Source of the DNA: Phycisphaerales bacterium
GTDB lineage: Bacteria; Planctomycetota; Phycisphaerae; UBA1845
Assembly: GCA_020852275.1 (NCBI GenBank)
Contig: JADZBE010000037.1
Location: 1-50,892 of the forward strand
DNA length: 50,892 nucleotides
Direction: 5' to 3'
The notes beneath the pieces are model-generated. The model did not search any database and was not told where the DNA came from. It worked only from the letters and a program-made list of their open reading frames with translations. The translations under genes and the position numbers were made by a program. Positions 18,623-26,142 of the stretch are shown here, one piece after another; position 1 is the stretch's first letter; the number at the start of each line of letters is the position of its first letter.

Positions 18623-18967
18623 GCTGATGCCTCCCGTTCCCGAAGCGCAGTGACGAGTGTGAAACCGGGAATACTACTCGCGCCAAGGCATGATTCAACA
18701 GCCGGGCGGGAGCAGGACTCCGCGGGCGCAGCGCCGGACCGGCCAGCGATTCGCGTGCTGATGCGATCGACTGCCTCCTGTTTTGAATGAGGGCCGAACC
18801 GCGGGATACGGAAGCTTGGCGCCCAATCCCTGGATTGGGCCCTCACTGGCCCTTGCTTGCGCTGCGGGCTCTGAACCGGCAGCGGTGGGATACCTCAGGA
18901 CCTTGGGGGTCAGCCGCGCCCGCGGTACGCTTCGGCCATGCGGCTCTTGCCATGCGCGTCCGGGCCG
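18623..18967. other. Divergent intergenic region between pckA and GT9 genes
   Basis: No gene is seen. A perfect 9-bp inverted repeat (18821-18829 with 18832-18840, gcccaatcc/ggattgggc) is followed by a degenerate inverted copy of the cttgcgctgcgggctctg repeat (about 18852-18884). Both flanking promoters should be here but are not clear. Confidence 0.5.
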
Positions 18968-20056
18968 ATGCCGGCGTCCATCCTCATCGTCCTGCCCACG
19001 TGGGTCGGCGACTTCGTGATGGCCACGCCCTTCCTGCGCGCCGTTCGGCGAAGATTCCCGTCAGCGAGAATCACGCTGCTGGCGGATTCCAATCTCGCCG
19101 ACCTGATTGACGGCGGAACCTGGGCGGATTACGTCGAGTTCGAGCACGGGGTTTCTGTAAGCAAACCCAAGGAGGCGCGCCCGGGTTCGTATATCCTGAG
19201 TCTTCGAGCGGCGCGATTCGACTGGGCGATCCTGCTGCCCAACTCGTTCCGCTCGGCGCTGACCGCGTGGCGGATTCGGGCAAAGCGACGCATCGGGTAC
19301 GACCGCGACGCGCGCGGATTGCTCTTGACGGACCGGATGCCGGTGAAGAACCGGCTGCGCGGATGGCGCCCGCGGTTTGCGCCGCTTCCGCTCGTTGAGT
19401 ACTACGCCGACCTCGCCGAGGCGCTGGGTTGCGACCGCCCGAACGACGCGCTGGAGCTGTTTCGCACGCCGCACGCCGACGCCTCGCTTGCCGACAAGTG
19501 CCGCGCGCTCGGCGTGCCTCCGCACCAGCCGCGAATCGTCATCAGCCCCGGCGCGAAGTTCGGCGCGGCCAAGTGCTGGTCGCCGCAGCGCTTCGCGGAA
19601 ACGGCGGACCGGATGATCCGGGAGTGGGGCGCGACGGTCGTGGTGACGTGCGGTCCCGGAGAGGAGCCGATCGCCCGGCAGATCCGCGATGCGATGACGC
19701 AGCGCGCGTATGTGTTTGACGAGCCGCGGCTGTCGTTGGGGGAGCTGAAGTCGCTGATCGCCGACGCCGACTTGCTCTTGTGCAACGACGCAGGCCTGCG
19801 ACACTTCGCAAGGGCGTTTGACGTGCCGGTGGTGACGGTGTTCGGACCGACGCATCCCGAGTGGACGCGGACCAGCTTCGCGCGCGAACGCATCGTGCGG
19901 ATCGACGTGGACTGCGGACCCTGCCAGCAGCGCGTCTGCCCGCTGGGACATCTGAAGTGCATGACCGGCGTCACCGTGGACAGCGTCTTCTCGGCCGCGG
20001 AGGAATTGCTGGCCGGGGGCGGCGTCGCGGCGCGGCTCGACGGGGTTCGGCGCTGA
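18968..20056 (+). CDS. Glycosyltransferase family 9, heptosyltransferase II-like
   Basis: A 362-residue GT-B glycosyltransferase for LPS core or a related surface glycan, acting at the inner face of the inner membrane. The N-terminus SILIVLPTWVGDFVMATPFLRAVRRRFP matches the ADP-heptose:LPS transferase family, and the donor-site block DADLLLCNDAGLRHFARAFDVPVVTVFGPTHPEWT matches its C-domain. The late Cys cluster CGPCQQRVCPLGHLKC is typical of heptosyltransferase II. The ATG at 18968 puts the first beta strand at residue 4; an upstream ATG at 18938 would add ten residues. No strong ribosome site is seen for either. The epimerase gene begins 24 bases after its stop, so the two are probably co-transcribed. 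Which heptose or sugar is used cannot be told. Confidence 0.85.
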   Translation: MPASILIVLPTWVGDFVMATPFLRAVRRRFPSARITLLADSNLADLIDGGTWADYVEFEHGVSVSKPKEARPGSYILSLRAARFDWAILLPNSFRSALTAWRIRAKRRIGYDRDARGLLLTDRMPVKNRLRGWRPRFAPLPLVEYYADLAEALGCDRPNDALELFRTPHADASLADKCRALGVPPHQPRIVISPGAKFGAAKCWSPQRFAETADRMIREWGATVVVTCGPGEEPIARQIRDAMTQRAYVFDEPRLSLGELKSLIADADLLLCNDAGLRHFARAFDVPVVTVFGPTHPEWTRTSFARERIVRIDVDCGPCQQRVCPLGHLKCMTGVTVDSVFSAAEELLAGGGVAARLDGVRR

Positions 20057-20080
20057 TCGCGGAAGGAGGTGCGATCCGAC

Positions 20081-21025
20081 ATGGCGATTCTCATCACCGG
20101 CGGCGCGGGCTTCATCGGTTCCAACCTGGTGGATCGTCTGATCTCCCGGGGCGAAGACATCGTCGTATTGGACAACTTTGACGACTTTTATGATCCTCAC
20201 ACCAAGCAGCAGAACCTCGCCGCGGCCACCTCGTCCTCGCGCGTAACCCTCCTCCGCGCCGACATACGGGACGCCGCCGCCGTGGGGAGCCTGTTTGCGC
20301 GACACCGCTTCGAGACCGTGATTCACCTGGCCGCGCGCGCCGGCGTGCGCCCATCCATACAGGATCCCCTGCTCTACGCGGACGTCAACGTGAACGGCAC
20401 CACGGTTCTATTGGAACACGCGCGGCGAAGCGGATGCAAGCGGTTCATCTTCGCCTCCAGCTCCAGCGTCTATGGCAACAACCGCAAAGTTCCCTTCCAC
20501 GAGGACGACCCGGTCGATCACCCCATTTCCCCCTACGCGGCCACGAAGAAAGCGGGTGAACTCATCTGTCACACGTTTCACCATTTGTATGGAATGCCGA
20601 TCACCTGCCTGCGTTTCTTCACCGTCTATGGTCCGCGATGCCGGCCCGATCTGGCGATTGCCAAGTTCACGCGCCTGATCGACCGCGGGGAACCGGTGCC
20701 GATGTTCGGGGATGGCTCCATGCGCCGCGATTTCACGCACATCAACGACATTCTTGACGGCATACAACGGGCCGTGGAGAAATGCTCCGGGTTTCACATA
20801 TACAATCTAGGCGAATCGCGCCCGATTGAACTGCGGCACATGATCGACGTGATTTCCCAATCTATTGGAAAGCCCGCGCGCATTGAGCGCCACGCCCAAC
20901 CCCCCGGCGACGTGGACGTCACCTACGCCGACGTCACACGCGCCAAGGTGGAACTGGGCTACGATCCGAAGATGGAATTTGAACAGGGCATCGCCGACTA
21001 CGTGGCGTGGTTTCGACGGCCCTGA
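20081..21025 (+). CDS. NAD-dependent nucleotide-sugar epimerase (UDP-glucuronate 4-epimerase-like)
   Basis: A 314-residue extended SDR. It shows the Rossmann motif TGGAGFIGSNLVD, the NAD-binding VIHLAARAGVRPSI, the catalytic serine in FASSSSVYGNN, the YxxxK pair in SPYAATKKAGEL, and the family motif RFFTVYGPRCRPDLAI, which resembles UDP-glucuronate 4-epimerases. The expected product is UDP-galacturonate or a related activated sugar for surface polysaccharide. AAGGAGG at 20063-20069 lies 11 bases before the ATG; an earlier GTG at 20069 overlaps this site and is unlikely. Base composition is visibly less GC-rich than in the GT9 gene before it, which might mean a different origin. It fits an LPS/capsule role with GT9. 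Confidence 0.87.
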   Translation: MAILITGGAGFIGSNLVDRLISRGEDIVVLDNFDDFYDPHTKQQNLAAATSSSRVTLLRADIRDAAAVGSLFARHRFETVIHLAARAGVRPSIQDPLLYADVNVNGTTVLLEHARRSGCKRFIFASSSSVYGNNRKVPFHEDDPVDHPISPYAATKKAGELICHTFHHLYGMPITCLRFFTVYGPRCRPDLAIAKFTRLIDRGEPVPMFGDGSMRRDFTHINDILDGIQRAVEKCSGFHIYNLGESRPIELRHMIDVISQSIGKPARIERHAQPPGDVDVTYADVTRAKVELGYDPKMEFEQGIADYVAWFRRP

Positions 21026-21095
21026 TATGGAAGCTTACAGAGGGGAACCTGGTTGCCACTTTGAAGGGAACCGGGGTGGCTTGTTGATGCGAGTC

Positions 21096-21186
21096 GGGGT
21101 CGCACGGTCTGGCGTACTCGCCGGGCCGTGTCGAGCGGGGCAAGACCATGGCGAGCGGACCCCCGCTGACCATGCCACCCGCGCAC
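21096..21186 (+). repeat. GTACTCGC dispersed repeat
   Basis: It reads ggtcgcacggtctggcgtac, tcgccgggccgtg, then gcaagaccatggcgagcgga and ccatgccacccgcg. The copy at 44-140 has the same order of blocks (cgtactcgcttgaccgtggc, gacatggccagcggagtacc, ccatgccacccgcc). It fills much of the 288-base gap between the epimerase and the GH114-like gene. Confidence 0.7.
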
Positions 21187-21313
21187 CGCAACTGGTTTAC
21201 ATTCAACGACGAGTTCTCCAGTCGAATTCGTCGATGGCCGGCCCGAGCGGGTGGGATTCGACGATTGAGGACCGGTGCTGGGTGAGGACTACCGGAGAGG
21301 CACTGTGGATTCC

Positions 21314-22216
21314 ATGAATCGCAAGGGCTTGATTCTCATCTCGGTTTCGCTTGTCGCTTTGCAGGGTTGCTCGCCTGACGCTCGACCGGGCGATGATGAC
21401 GGCGTTGCCGGCAACGACAACGTCTCGGGTCCGGTCGATCCAAACGCGCCGCCGGTTTTGGACGGCGACTGGTATCGTCCCGGGGTCGAGGCGACCTGGC
21501 AGTGGCAGTTACAGCCTGGGGCGAATGGGGTGATCAACACGGACTACGACGTGGATGTATATGACATTGATCTGTTCGACGCGCCGGATGAGGTCATTGC
21601 AGAGCTTCACGCGGCCGGGCGGCGGGTTGTGTGCTACTTTTCCGCCGGATCGTATGAGGAGTTCCGGGACGATGCGGGCGCGTTCGCGGCGGAGGATCTC
21701 GGCCAGACGCTCGACGGATTCGAGGATGAGCGCTGGCTGGACATTCGTTCGGCGAAGGTGCGTGAGGTCATGTTGGCGCGGCTGGATGTGGCGGCGGAGC
21801 GCGGGTGCGACTGCGTCGAGCCGGACAACGTGGACGGCTACGCCAATGAGAGCGGCTTCGATCTCTCGGCGGAAGACCAACTCGCGTTCAACCGCTTCAT
21901 CGCCAACGCGGCACGTGAGCGTGGGCTGTGCGTGGGGCTGAAGAACGATCTCGACCAGATTCCGCAGCTTGTCGAATACTTCGACTTTTCGGTGAACGAG
22001 CAGTGCCACGAGTATGACGAGTGCGAGCTGCTGACGCCGTTCATTCAGGCCGGCAAGCCGGTATTCAATGCGGAGTATGAGGAATCTTATGCAAGCGACG
22101 CGGTCGCCCGCGGGGCGCTCTGTGAGGACGCACGAGCGCTAAACTTAAGGACGCTTGTGCTGCCGCTCGATCTGGAGGATTCGTTCCGCTGGAGCTGCGA
22201 CGAATCCGAACCATGA
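21314..22216 (+). CDS. Putative lipoprotein, endo-alpha-1,4-polygalactosaminidase (GH114)-like
   Basis: A 300-residue lipoprotein. The signal peptide MNRKGLILISVSLVALQGC ends in a good lipobox (LQGC), so the mature protein is lipid-anchored at its first Cys. A short Asp/Asn-rich linker follows, then a TIM-barrel domain (about 50-300) with GH114/TM1410-type blocks: WQWQLQP, VDVYDIDLFDAP, VVCYFSAGSYEEFR, WLDIRSAKVREVM, CDCVEPDNVDGY, VGLKNDLDQIPQLVEYFDFSVNEQC and NAEYEESY. Such enzymes cut galactosaminoglycans. The acidic residues in the EPDN and NAEYEE blocks are candidate catalytic groups (inference). The ATG at 21314 is chosen because it starts the signal peptide. Confidence 0.85.
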   Translation: MNRKGLILISVSLVALQGCSPDARPGDDDGVAGNDNVSGPVDPNAPPVLDGDWYRPGVEATWQWQLQPGANGVINTDYDVDVYDIDLFDAPDEVIAELHAAGRRVVCYFSAGSYEEFRDDAGAFAAEDLGQTLDGFEDERWLDIRSAKVREVMLARLDVAAERGCDCVEPDNVDGYANESGFDLSAEDQLAFNRFIANAARERGLCVGLKNDLDQIPQLVEYFDFSVNEQCHEYDECELLTPFIQAGKPVFNAEYEESYASDAVARGALCEDARALNLRTLVLPLDLEDSFRWSCDESEP

Positions 22217-22467
22217 CCGAGCGGGAGGTGCTCCGATCCGTGCGGCCGTGAGGAAGCGACTCCGATCCGAGCCGGCGGCAGGGACGTTGCGGTGCTCGGT
22301 CCCGCGCCTGCATGCGGGGTTCTGGAAGCCCGCATCTTCCCGATCATGCCGCGCGTCCGATCATGCATCGCGCCCGGTGTGCCCCGAGTTATCGTCCCCG
22401 CTTGTTTTTCAGCGCGCCCGGCGCCGCGCCGATTGACCCTTGATCGCCGACTTTGCGGGGACATTCG

Positions 22468-23568
22468 ATGCTGAAACTGCTGAAACGCAAGCCGAAACCG
22501 GGGATGGGTTCCGCGGGCATGGAGAATCGCGCGCCGTCGGCGCCGCCCCATGCCGCGACGGCGCACGTCACGACGGCGCACGCCGCGACGGCGCATTCCG
22601 CCAAACCGGCCGAGTTGCCGCCGGCGGTTCTGGATCCGATCTTTGGCGACGCGGATGCACTGCGGCTGCGAGGCGAGCTGGAGTCGGGCCGGTTCGACGC
22701 GGTCGAGGCGTTCATGTCCACGGTCACGCATCCGGACGACCGGACGTTCTACGCGCAGGTGCTCTCGGAGTGGCCCGGCAAACCCGCGTGGGTGGACGCA
22801 TGGCTCTCGCAATCTCCTCAGTCCGCAACGGCGAACCTCATCTGCGGGATGCACGGCGTTTACTGGGCATGGGAGGCGCGGGGGTACGGGTATGGCAATT
22901 CGGTCGGCGAGGAGGCCAGGCAACTCTTCAGCGATCGACTGCTGACGGCGGACGTGATTCTGGAGCGCGCCGCGGAACTGGATCCGTCCGATCCGACGCC
23001 TTGGGCGCTGATGCTCCGCTGCGCCTACGGACTCGGACTTGACGAGCCGGAGCATCGACGGCGGTTCACACAGGCCGTCAAGCTCGCGCCGGAGCACCGT
23101 TTCGCGCATTCCTCGCTGATGCAGTCGCTGTGTGCGAAGTGGTACGGGTCGCACGACCTGATGTTCCGTTTCGTATCGAACGCCACGTCGCAGGCGGGAC
23201 CCGGAAGCCCGGTGCACACCCTGGTGGCGGAGGCGCATCTCGAGCGGTGGCTGAGCATGCTCGATGAGGATGAAGCGCAGGCTCGCGCCTACTGGACCCG
23301 GCCCGTGGTGCGCAGTGCGATCACCCACGCGGCGCACCTGTACTTCGACGCGCCCACGTTCCACGCGAACAAGGACACGGTGCGCACGCGGAACATCTTC
23401 GCATGGACCCTCGTCGCCGTGGAAGCGATCGACGCCGCGGCGCGCCAGTTCGAGGCGATCGGCCCGCATGTGACGCGCACGCCGTGGGTCTACATGGGCG
23501 ATCCGATCGAGCGGTTTGAGAAGGCGCGCACATGGACGCTGGAGCATCCAAGCAGGAACGCAGAATGA
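22468..23568 (+). CDS. Uncharacterised cytoplasmic protein, helical repeat type
   Basis: A 366-residue protein that I do not recognise. The N-terminal 60 residues are Ala/His/Thr-rich and include three in-frame 5-residue repeats of the AATAH type encoded by a 15-bp tandem repeat (22552-22596). The rest is predicted helical and TPR-like: AAELDPSDPTPWALMLRCAY and FTQAVKLAPEHRFAHSSLMQ have the spacing of paired helices. Segments SPVHTLVAEAHLERWL and GSHDLMFRFVSNATS resemble uncharacterised workload/TPR-like proteins found in actinobacteria (recollection, not checked). No signal peptide or membrane segment. The ATG at 22468 follows no strong ribosome site. Function unknown. Confidence 0.7.
   Translation: MLKLLKRKPKPGMGSAGMENRAPSAPPHAATAHVTTAHAATAHSAKPAELPPAVLDPIFGDADALRLRGELESGRFDAVEAFMSTVTHPDDRTFYAQVLSEWPGKPAWVDAWLSQSPQSATANLICGMHGVYWAWEARGYGYGNSVGEEARQLFSDRLLTADVILERAAELDPSDPTPWALMLRCAYGLGLDEPEHRRRFTQAVKLAPEHRFAHSSLMQSLCAKWYGSHDLMFRFVSNATSQAGPGSPVHTLVAEAHLERWLSMLDEDEAQARAYWTRPVVRSAITHAAHLYFDAPTFHANKDTVRTRNIFAWTLVAVEAIDAAARQFEAIGPHVTRTPWVYMGDPIERFEKARTWTLEHPSRNAE
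22552..22596 (+). repeat. 15-bp x3 in-frame tandem repeat
   Basis: Units gccgcgacggcgcac, gtcacgacggcgcac and gccgcgacggcgcat lie head to tail in frame within the unrecognised gene, giving AATAH, VTTAH, AATAH. Confidence 0.85.
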
Positions 23569-23960
23569 TCCTGCGGGGCATCATGCTCCCTTTCCGAACC
23601 CGAAGCGCCAGCGAGGGAGCCGTCTCCCATTCCGAACCCGAGGCGCAAACGAGGAAGCCGTGCGCCCCAACGCTCGGTGCCCGCCCTCGCTGGCGCTTCG
23701 GGTTCTGGAATAGGAGCCTGCATTGACTGGGTGACCCCGCAGACGCTGGCAGCTTCGTGTACTCCTCGAAGCCCGCACCTGATCTTGGTTAATCCCTCCT
23801 GCGTTTCTACCGACGCTGAACGTCGCTTGCCCTAAGCGCTCCGCCATGTATCCTGCTGCGCTGCAAATCCATCCAGGATCAGGCGCGAGCGATGCTCGGC
23901 CGACACATTGAAAGCCAAGGCTTGATCTTGTTTCCTTGTCGCCGCGGTTGGAATCGTCCC
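23569..23960. other. Intergenic region with clustered AACCCGAAGCGC repeats
   Basis: No gene is seen. Two direct and one inverted copies of the dispersed ttccgaacccgaagcgc repeat lie in the first 150 bases (23588-23717). The rest (23720-23960) shows nothing recognisable. A coding extension from 23892 into the next gene is possible but poorly supported. Confidence 0.55.
23588..23717. repeat. AACCCGAAGCGCAAGCGAGG repeat cluster
   Basis: Direct copies at about 23588-23620 (ttccgaacccgaagcgccag, cgaggga) and 23628-23660 (ttccgaacccgaggcgcaaa), then an inverted copy at about 23683-23717 (ccctcgctggcgcttcgggt). In translation this family gives peptides such as NPKRQRG, which recur as spurious ORFs in planctomycete genomes. 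Confidence 0.8.
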
Positions 23961-24521
23961 ATGAGACAACAGGATTTCTGGGACCAGACCAAGGAACTGC
24001 TCCGCGTGCTCTGCCTCGTGTTCGGCTGGCCGCTCGCCATCGCGGCCGGCGTCTGGGGCGCGGCTTCCGTGCGCGGTTTGTTTACCAATGATCCGGCTCC
24101 CGGCGGCCCCTTGATGCACCTCGGCGCGCTCGTCGTGCTGGGATTGGCCGTGGGACTCGTGGCCGCGCGACGATTGTTCCTTCCTTCGCGTCACTTGGAT
24201 CGCATGCTTGAGAAGAACTCGATTCGGCCGCTGCTGGGAGCGACCGTCGGGCTTGCCATGGGAGTGACGGTGGGCATTCTGCTGTTCATGGCTCTCCCCG
24301 TGGCGGCTTCACTGCGTCTCGTACTGACACTCTGCTGCGTAGTGGGAGGCGTCTTCGCTGGAGTGAAGCTCGGGGTGAGAGGCAGAGGATTTGCTGGACC
24401 GGTGACGCCGGCATGTCCCGAGTGCGGCTACTGCTTGTGGGGGCTTACGTCCTCACGATGCCCGGAATGCGGTTACCGGCTTCGCGGCGTCGATCCGGAG
24501 CCCAAGGAGTTCCGACCCTGA
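23961..24521 (+). CDS. Small membrane protein with C-terminal zinc ribbon
   Basis: A 186-residue protein of unknown function. It has four likely membrane helices: LLRVLCLVFGWPLAIAAGVW, LMHLGALVVLGLAVGLVAAR, LLGATVGLAMGVTVGILLFM and LRLVLTLCCVVGGVFAGVKL. The C-terminus holds two CPECGY half-sites (CPECGYCLWGL and CPECGYRLRGV) that form a treble-clef or zinc-ribbon type site, probably cytoplasmic. Planctomycetes have many short membrane proteins with such CPxCGY...CPxCG pairs. The ATG at 23961 (MRQQDFWDQTKELL) is preferred; the upstream in-frame ATG at 23892 adds residues with no homology-like character. The stop is six bases from the convergent neighbour. Confidence 0.68.
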   Translation: MRQQDFWDQTKELLRVLCLVFGWPLAIAAGVWGAASVRGLFTNDPAPGGPLMHLGALVVLGLAVGLVAARRLFLPSRHLDRMLEKNSIRPLLGATVGLAMGVTVGILLFMALPVAASLRLVLTLCCVVGGVFAGVKLGVRGRGFAGPVTPACPECGYCLWGLTSSRCPECGYRLRGVDPEPKEFRP

Positions 24522-24527
24522 CAAAGT

Positions 24528-26036
24528 TCACCGCCAAGCCTCTTGCAAGTGCCTCTCATTTTCCCGCACGGCGAACGGCGAGTAGCTGATGACCAGCCAG
24601 TTTCCGCACACCTTGACCGCCGGACCTTGCAGCCCGAGGTGAACGTACCACACGCCGTCCGGTTCGCGGCGCAGGCTCGAAGGGGCCCCCGTGGACGGAT
24701 CGACGAGCGCTCGCGCCGCGGCGGCGAGGAAGCGGTCCAGCTTGTCGGCGACAAGTTCCGGCTCCTTTTCGATCGGCACATAGATCGTCCGCGCCACGGG
24801 CAGCCGCAGCGCGTGCACCGGGAAGTCGTGGATCACGATCCGGTCGCCCAGCCGCGCAAACACGTCCTCGCGCAGGCGCACGCCGCTTTCCGCCTCGATC
24901 CGCGCCCGCGCCTCGCGGAACCGCGCGGCCGTGTTCGGCGTGCGCGAGGTGACAAAGGCCTCCCACACGGAAAGCGGCAGCGTGCGGAAATGAACGTCGG
25001 CCACCGTGAACACCGTGGCTTCCTTCGGGATGAGGTCGTAGCCCCACGGCTTGAGAAACTCGTGATCGGCGATGGAGATCGCGCGGTCCGAATCGGCCTG
25101 ACGAACGAATGCGGTGGACTCGACGACGCGTCCGTCGCGGCGGATGACGACGTAAAGCTTCCGCGCGGCGGGGAGGTCGATGAGATTGAGCCATGTGCTG
25201 AGGCGCGAGTGAAACCCGTCCGGTTGACGCTGCGCCAGGCGCTCGATGCCGGCGTAGAAGCGGAACTCGATGCCCGGTCCGCGGCAGGCGCGTGCCGCCG
25301 CCGTCAACCATGCGTCGTGCGCCAATGTCGAGTCGGGTTGGTTGGCGCATCGCGCCACGCGCTGCGCCGCGCCCTCTCCCAGCGTGATGACGTATGCAGC
25401 GCCGACCGGGCCGAACGTGATGCTCGCCCAGCCGGGCAGGCGATCGTCTTTCAACTCGTAACGGGCGCCGGCGCCGTCGATGCGCTGCAGCTTCGTGTGC
25501 TCCTGGTTGGTGTAGGTGTTGAGCAGGTGGCGGATCTGCTGCTCGACGGTCTCGTGATTCCCTTGTGTATCCACCCACAGCGCGGCGTCCAGGCGCGCCA
25601 GCTCATGCCCGCCGTCCTCCCGCTGCTCGAACTCGATGTCGAGAAGGGCGAAGGCGACGGGCCGGCGGACGAGCTGCACGAAGCTCGCGGCCACGTCCGT
25701 CCAGACGCGCAGCGTTTCATCCGCTTCCAGGAACATGCCGAGCTGCCGGCTGATCTGCACGAGGAGCTGCGCCGCGAGGTCGTCGGTCGACGGCGAGGAA
25801 ACAGGCGAGGCGGAGCGCGGCGGATCCAGCGCGACCACCGCGACGGCGTCCGCGGGAACGAGGGCGAACAGGTCGGCGCGATCCTCGCCGAGGACGCCTG
25901 GCGCAGGAGCCGCCGCGGTGAGAACGGTCAGCAGCCACGCGAGGGCGAGACATGCGGTGCGACGCGCGGTCTCGGGCGTGCGGGCGGGATACGGTCGTTC
26001 CATGCAGCTTGCAGGCGTCGCCCGCAGGTGGCGCAT
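24528..26036 (-). CDS. Exported protein of unknown function
   Basis: A 502-residue protein with an N-terminal signal peptide (hydrophobic core TACLALAWLLTVLTAAAPAP, cut near VLG-EDR). The mature part opens with DLFALVPADAVAVVALDP, a phrase seen at the start of planctomycete periplasmic proteins of the DUF3352 kind (tentative). The remainder is mixed alpha/beta with blocks GWASITFGPVGAAYVITLGE, LYVVIRRDGRVVESTAFVR and VWYVHLGLQGPAVKVCGNWL. No catalytic motif is visible. The ATG at 26036 has AAGGAAG ten bases upstream; the ATG at 26003 lacks one. It is 106 bases downstream of uvrC on the same strand, so it may be co-transcribed, but no functional link is evident. Confidence 0.7.
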   Translation of the reverse strand: MRHLRATPASCMERPYPARTPETARRTACLALAWLLTVLTAAAPAPGVLGEDRADLFALVPADAVAVVALDPPRSASPVSSPSTDDLAAQLLVQISRQLGMFLEADETLRVWTDVAASFVQLVRRPVAFALLDIEFEQREDGGHELARLDAALWVDTQGNHETVEQQIRHLLNTYTNQEHTKLQRIDGAGARYELKDDRLPGWASITFGPVGAAYVITLGEGAAQRVARCANQPDSTLAHDAWLTAAARACRGPGIEFRFYAGIERLAQRQPDGFHSRLSTWLNLIDLPAARKLYVVIRRDGRVVESTAFVRQADSDRAISIADHEFLKPWGYDLIPKEATVFTVADVHFRTLPLSVWEAFVTSRTPNTAARFREARARIEAESGVRLREDVFARLGDRIVIHDFPVHALRLPVARTIYVPIEKEPELVADKLDRFLAAAARALVDPSTGAPSSLRREPDGVWYVHLGLQGPAVKVCGNWLVISYSPFAVRENERHLQEAWR

Positions 26037-26142
26037 GAATCGCGCTTCCTTACGGGCGCGGCTCTGAAAGGCGCTCTTGCCGCCGCAACGGGCGGTCGCA
26101 GTTTGCGGGCGGACCCAAGTTCGCCTCTCACGTCGCGGGCAT

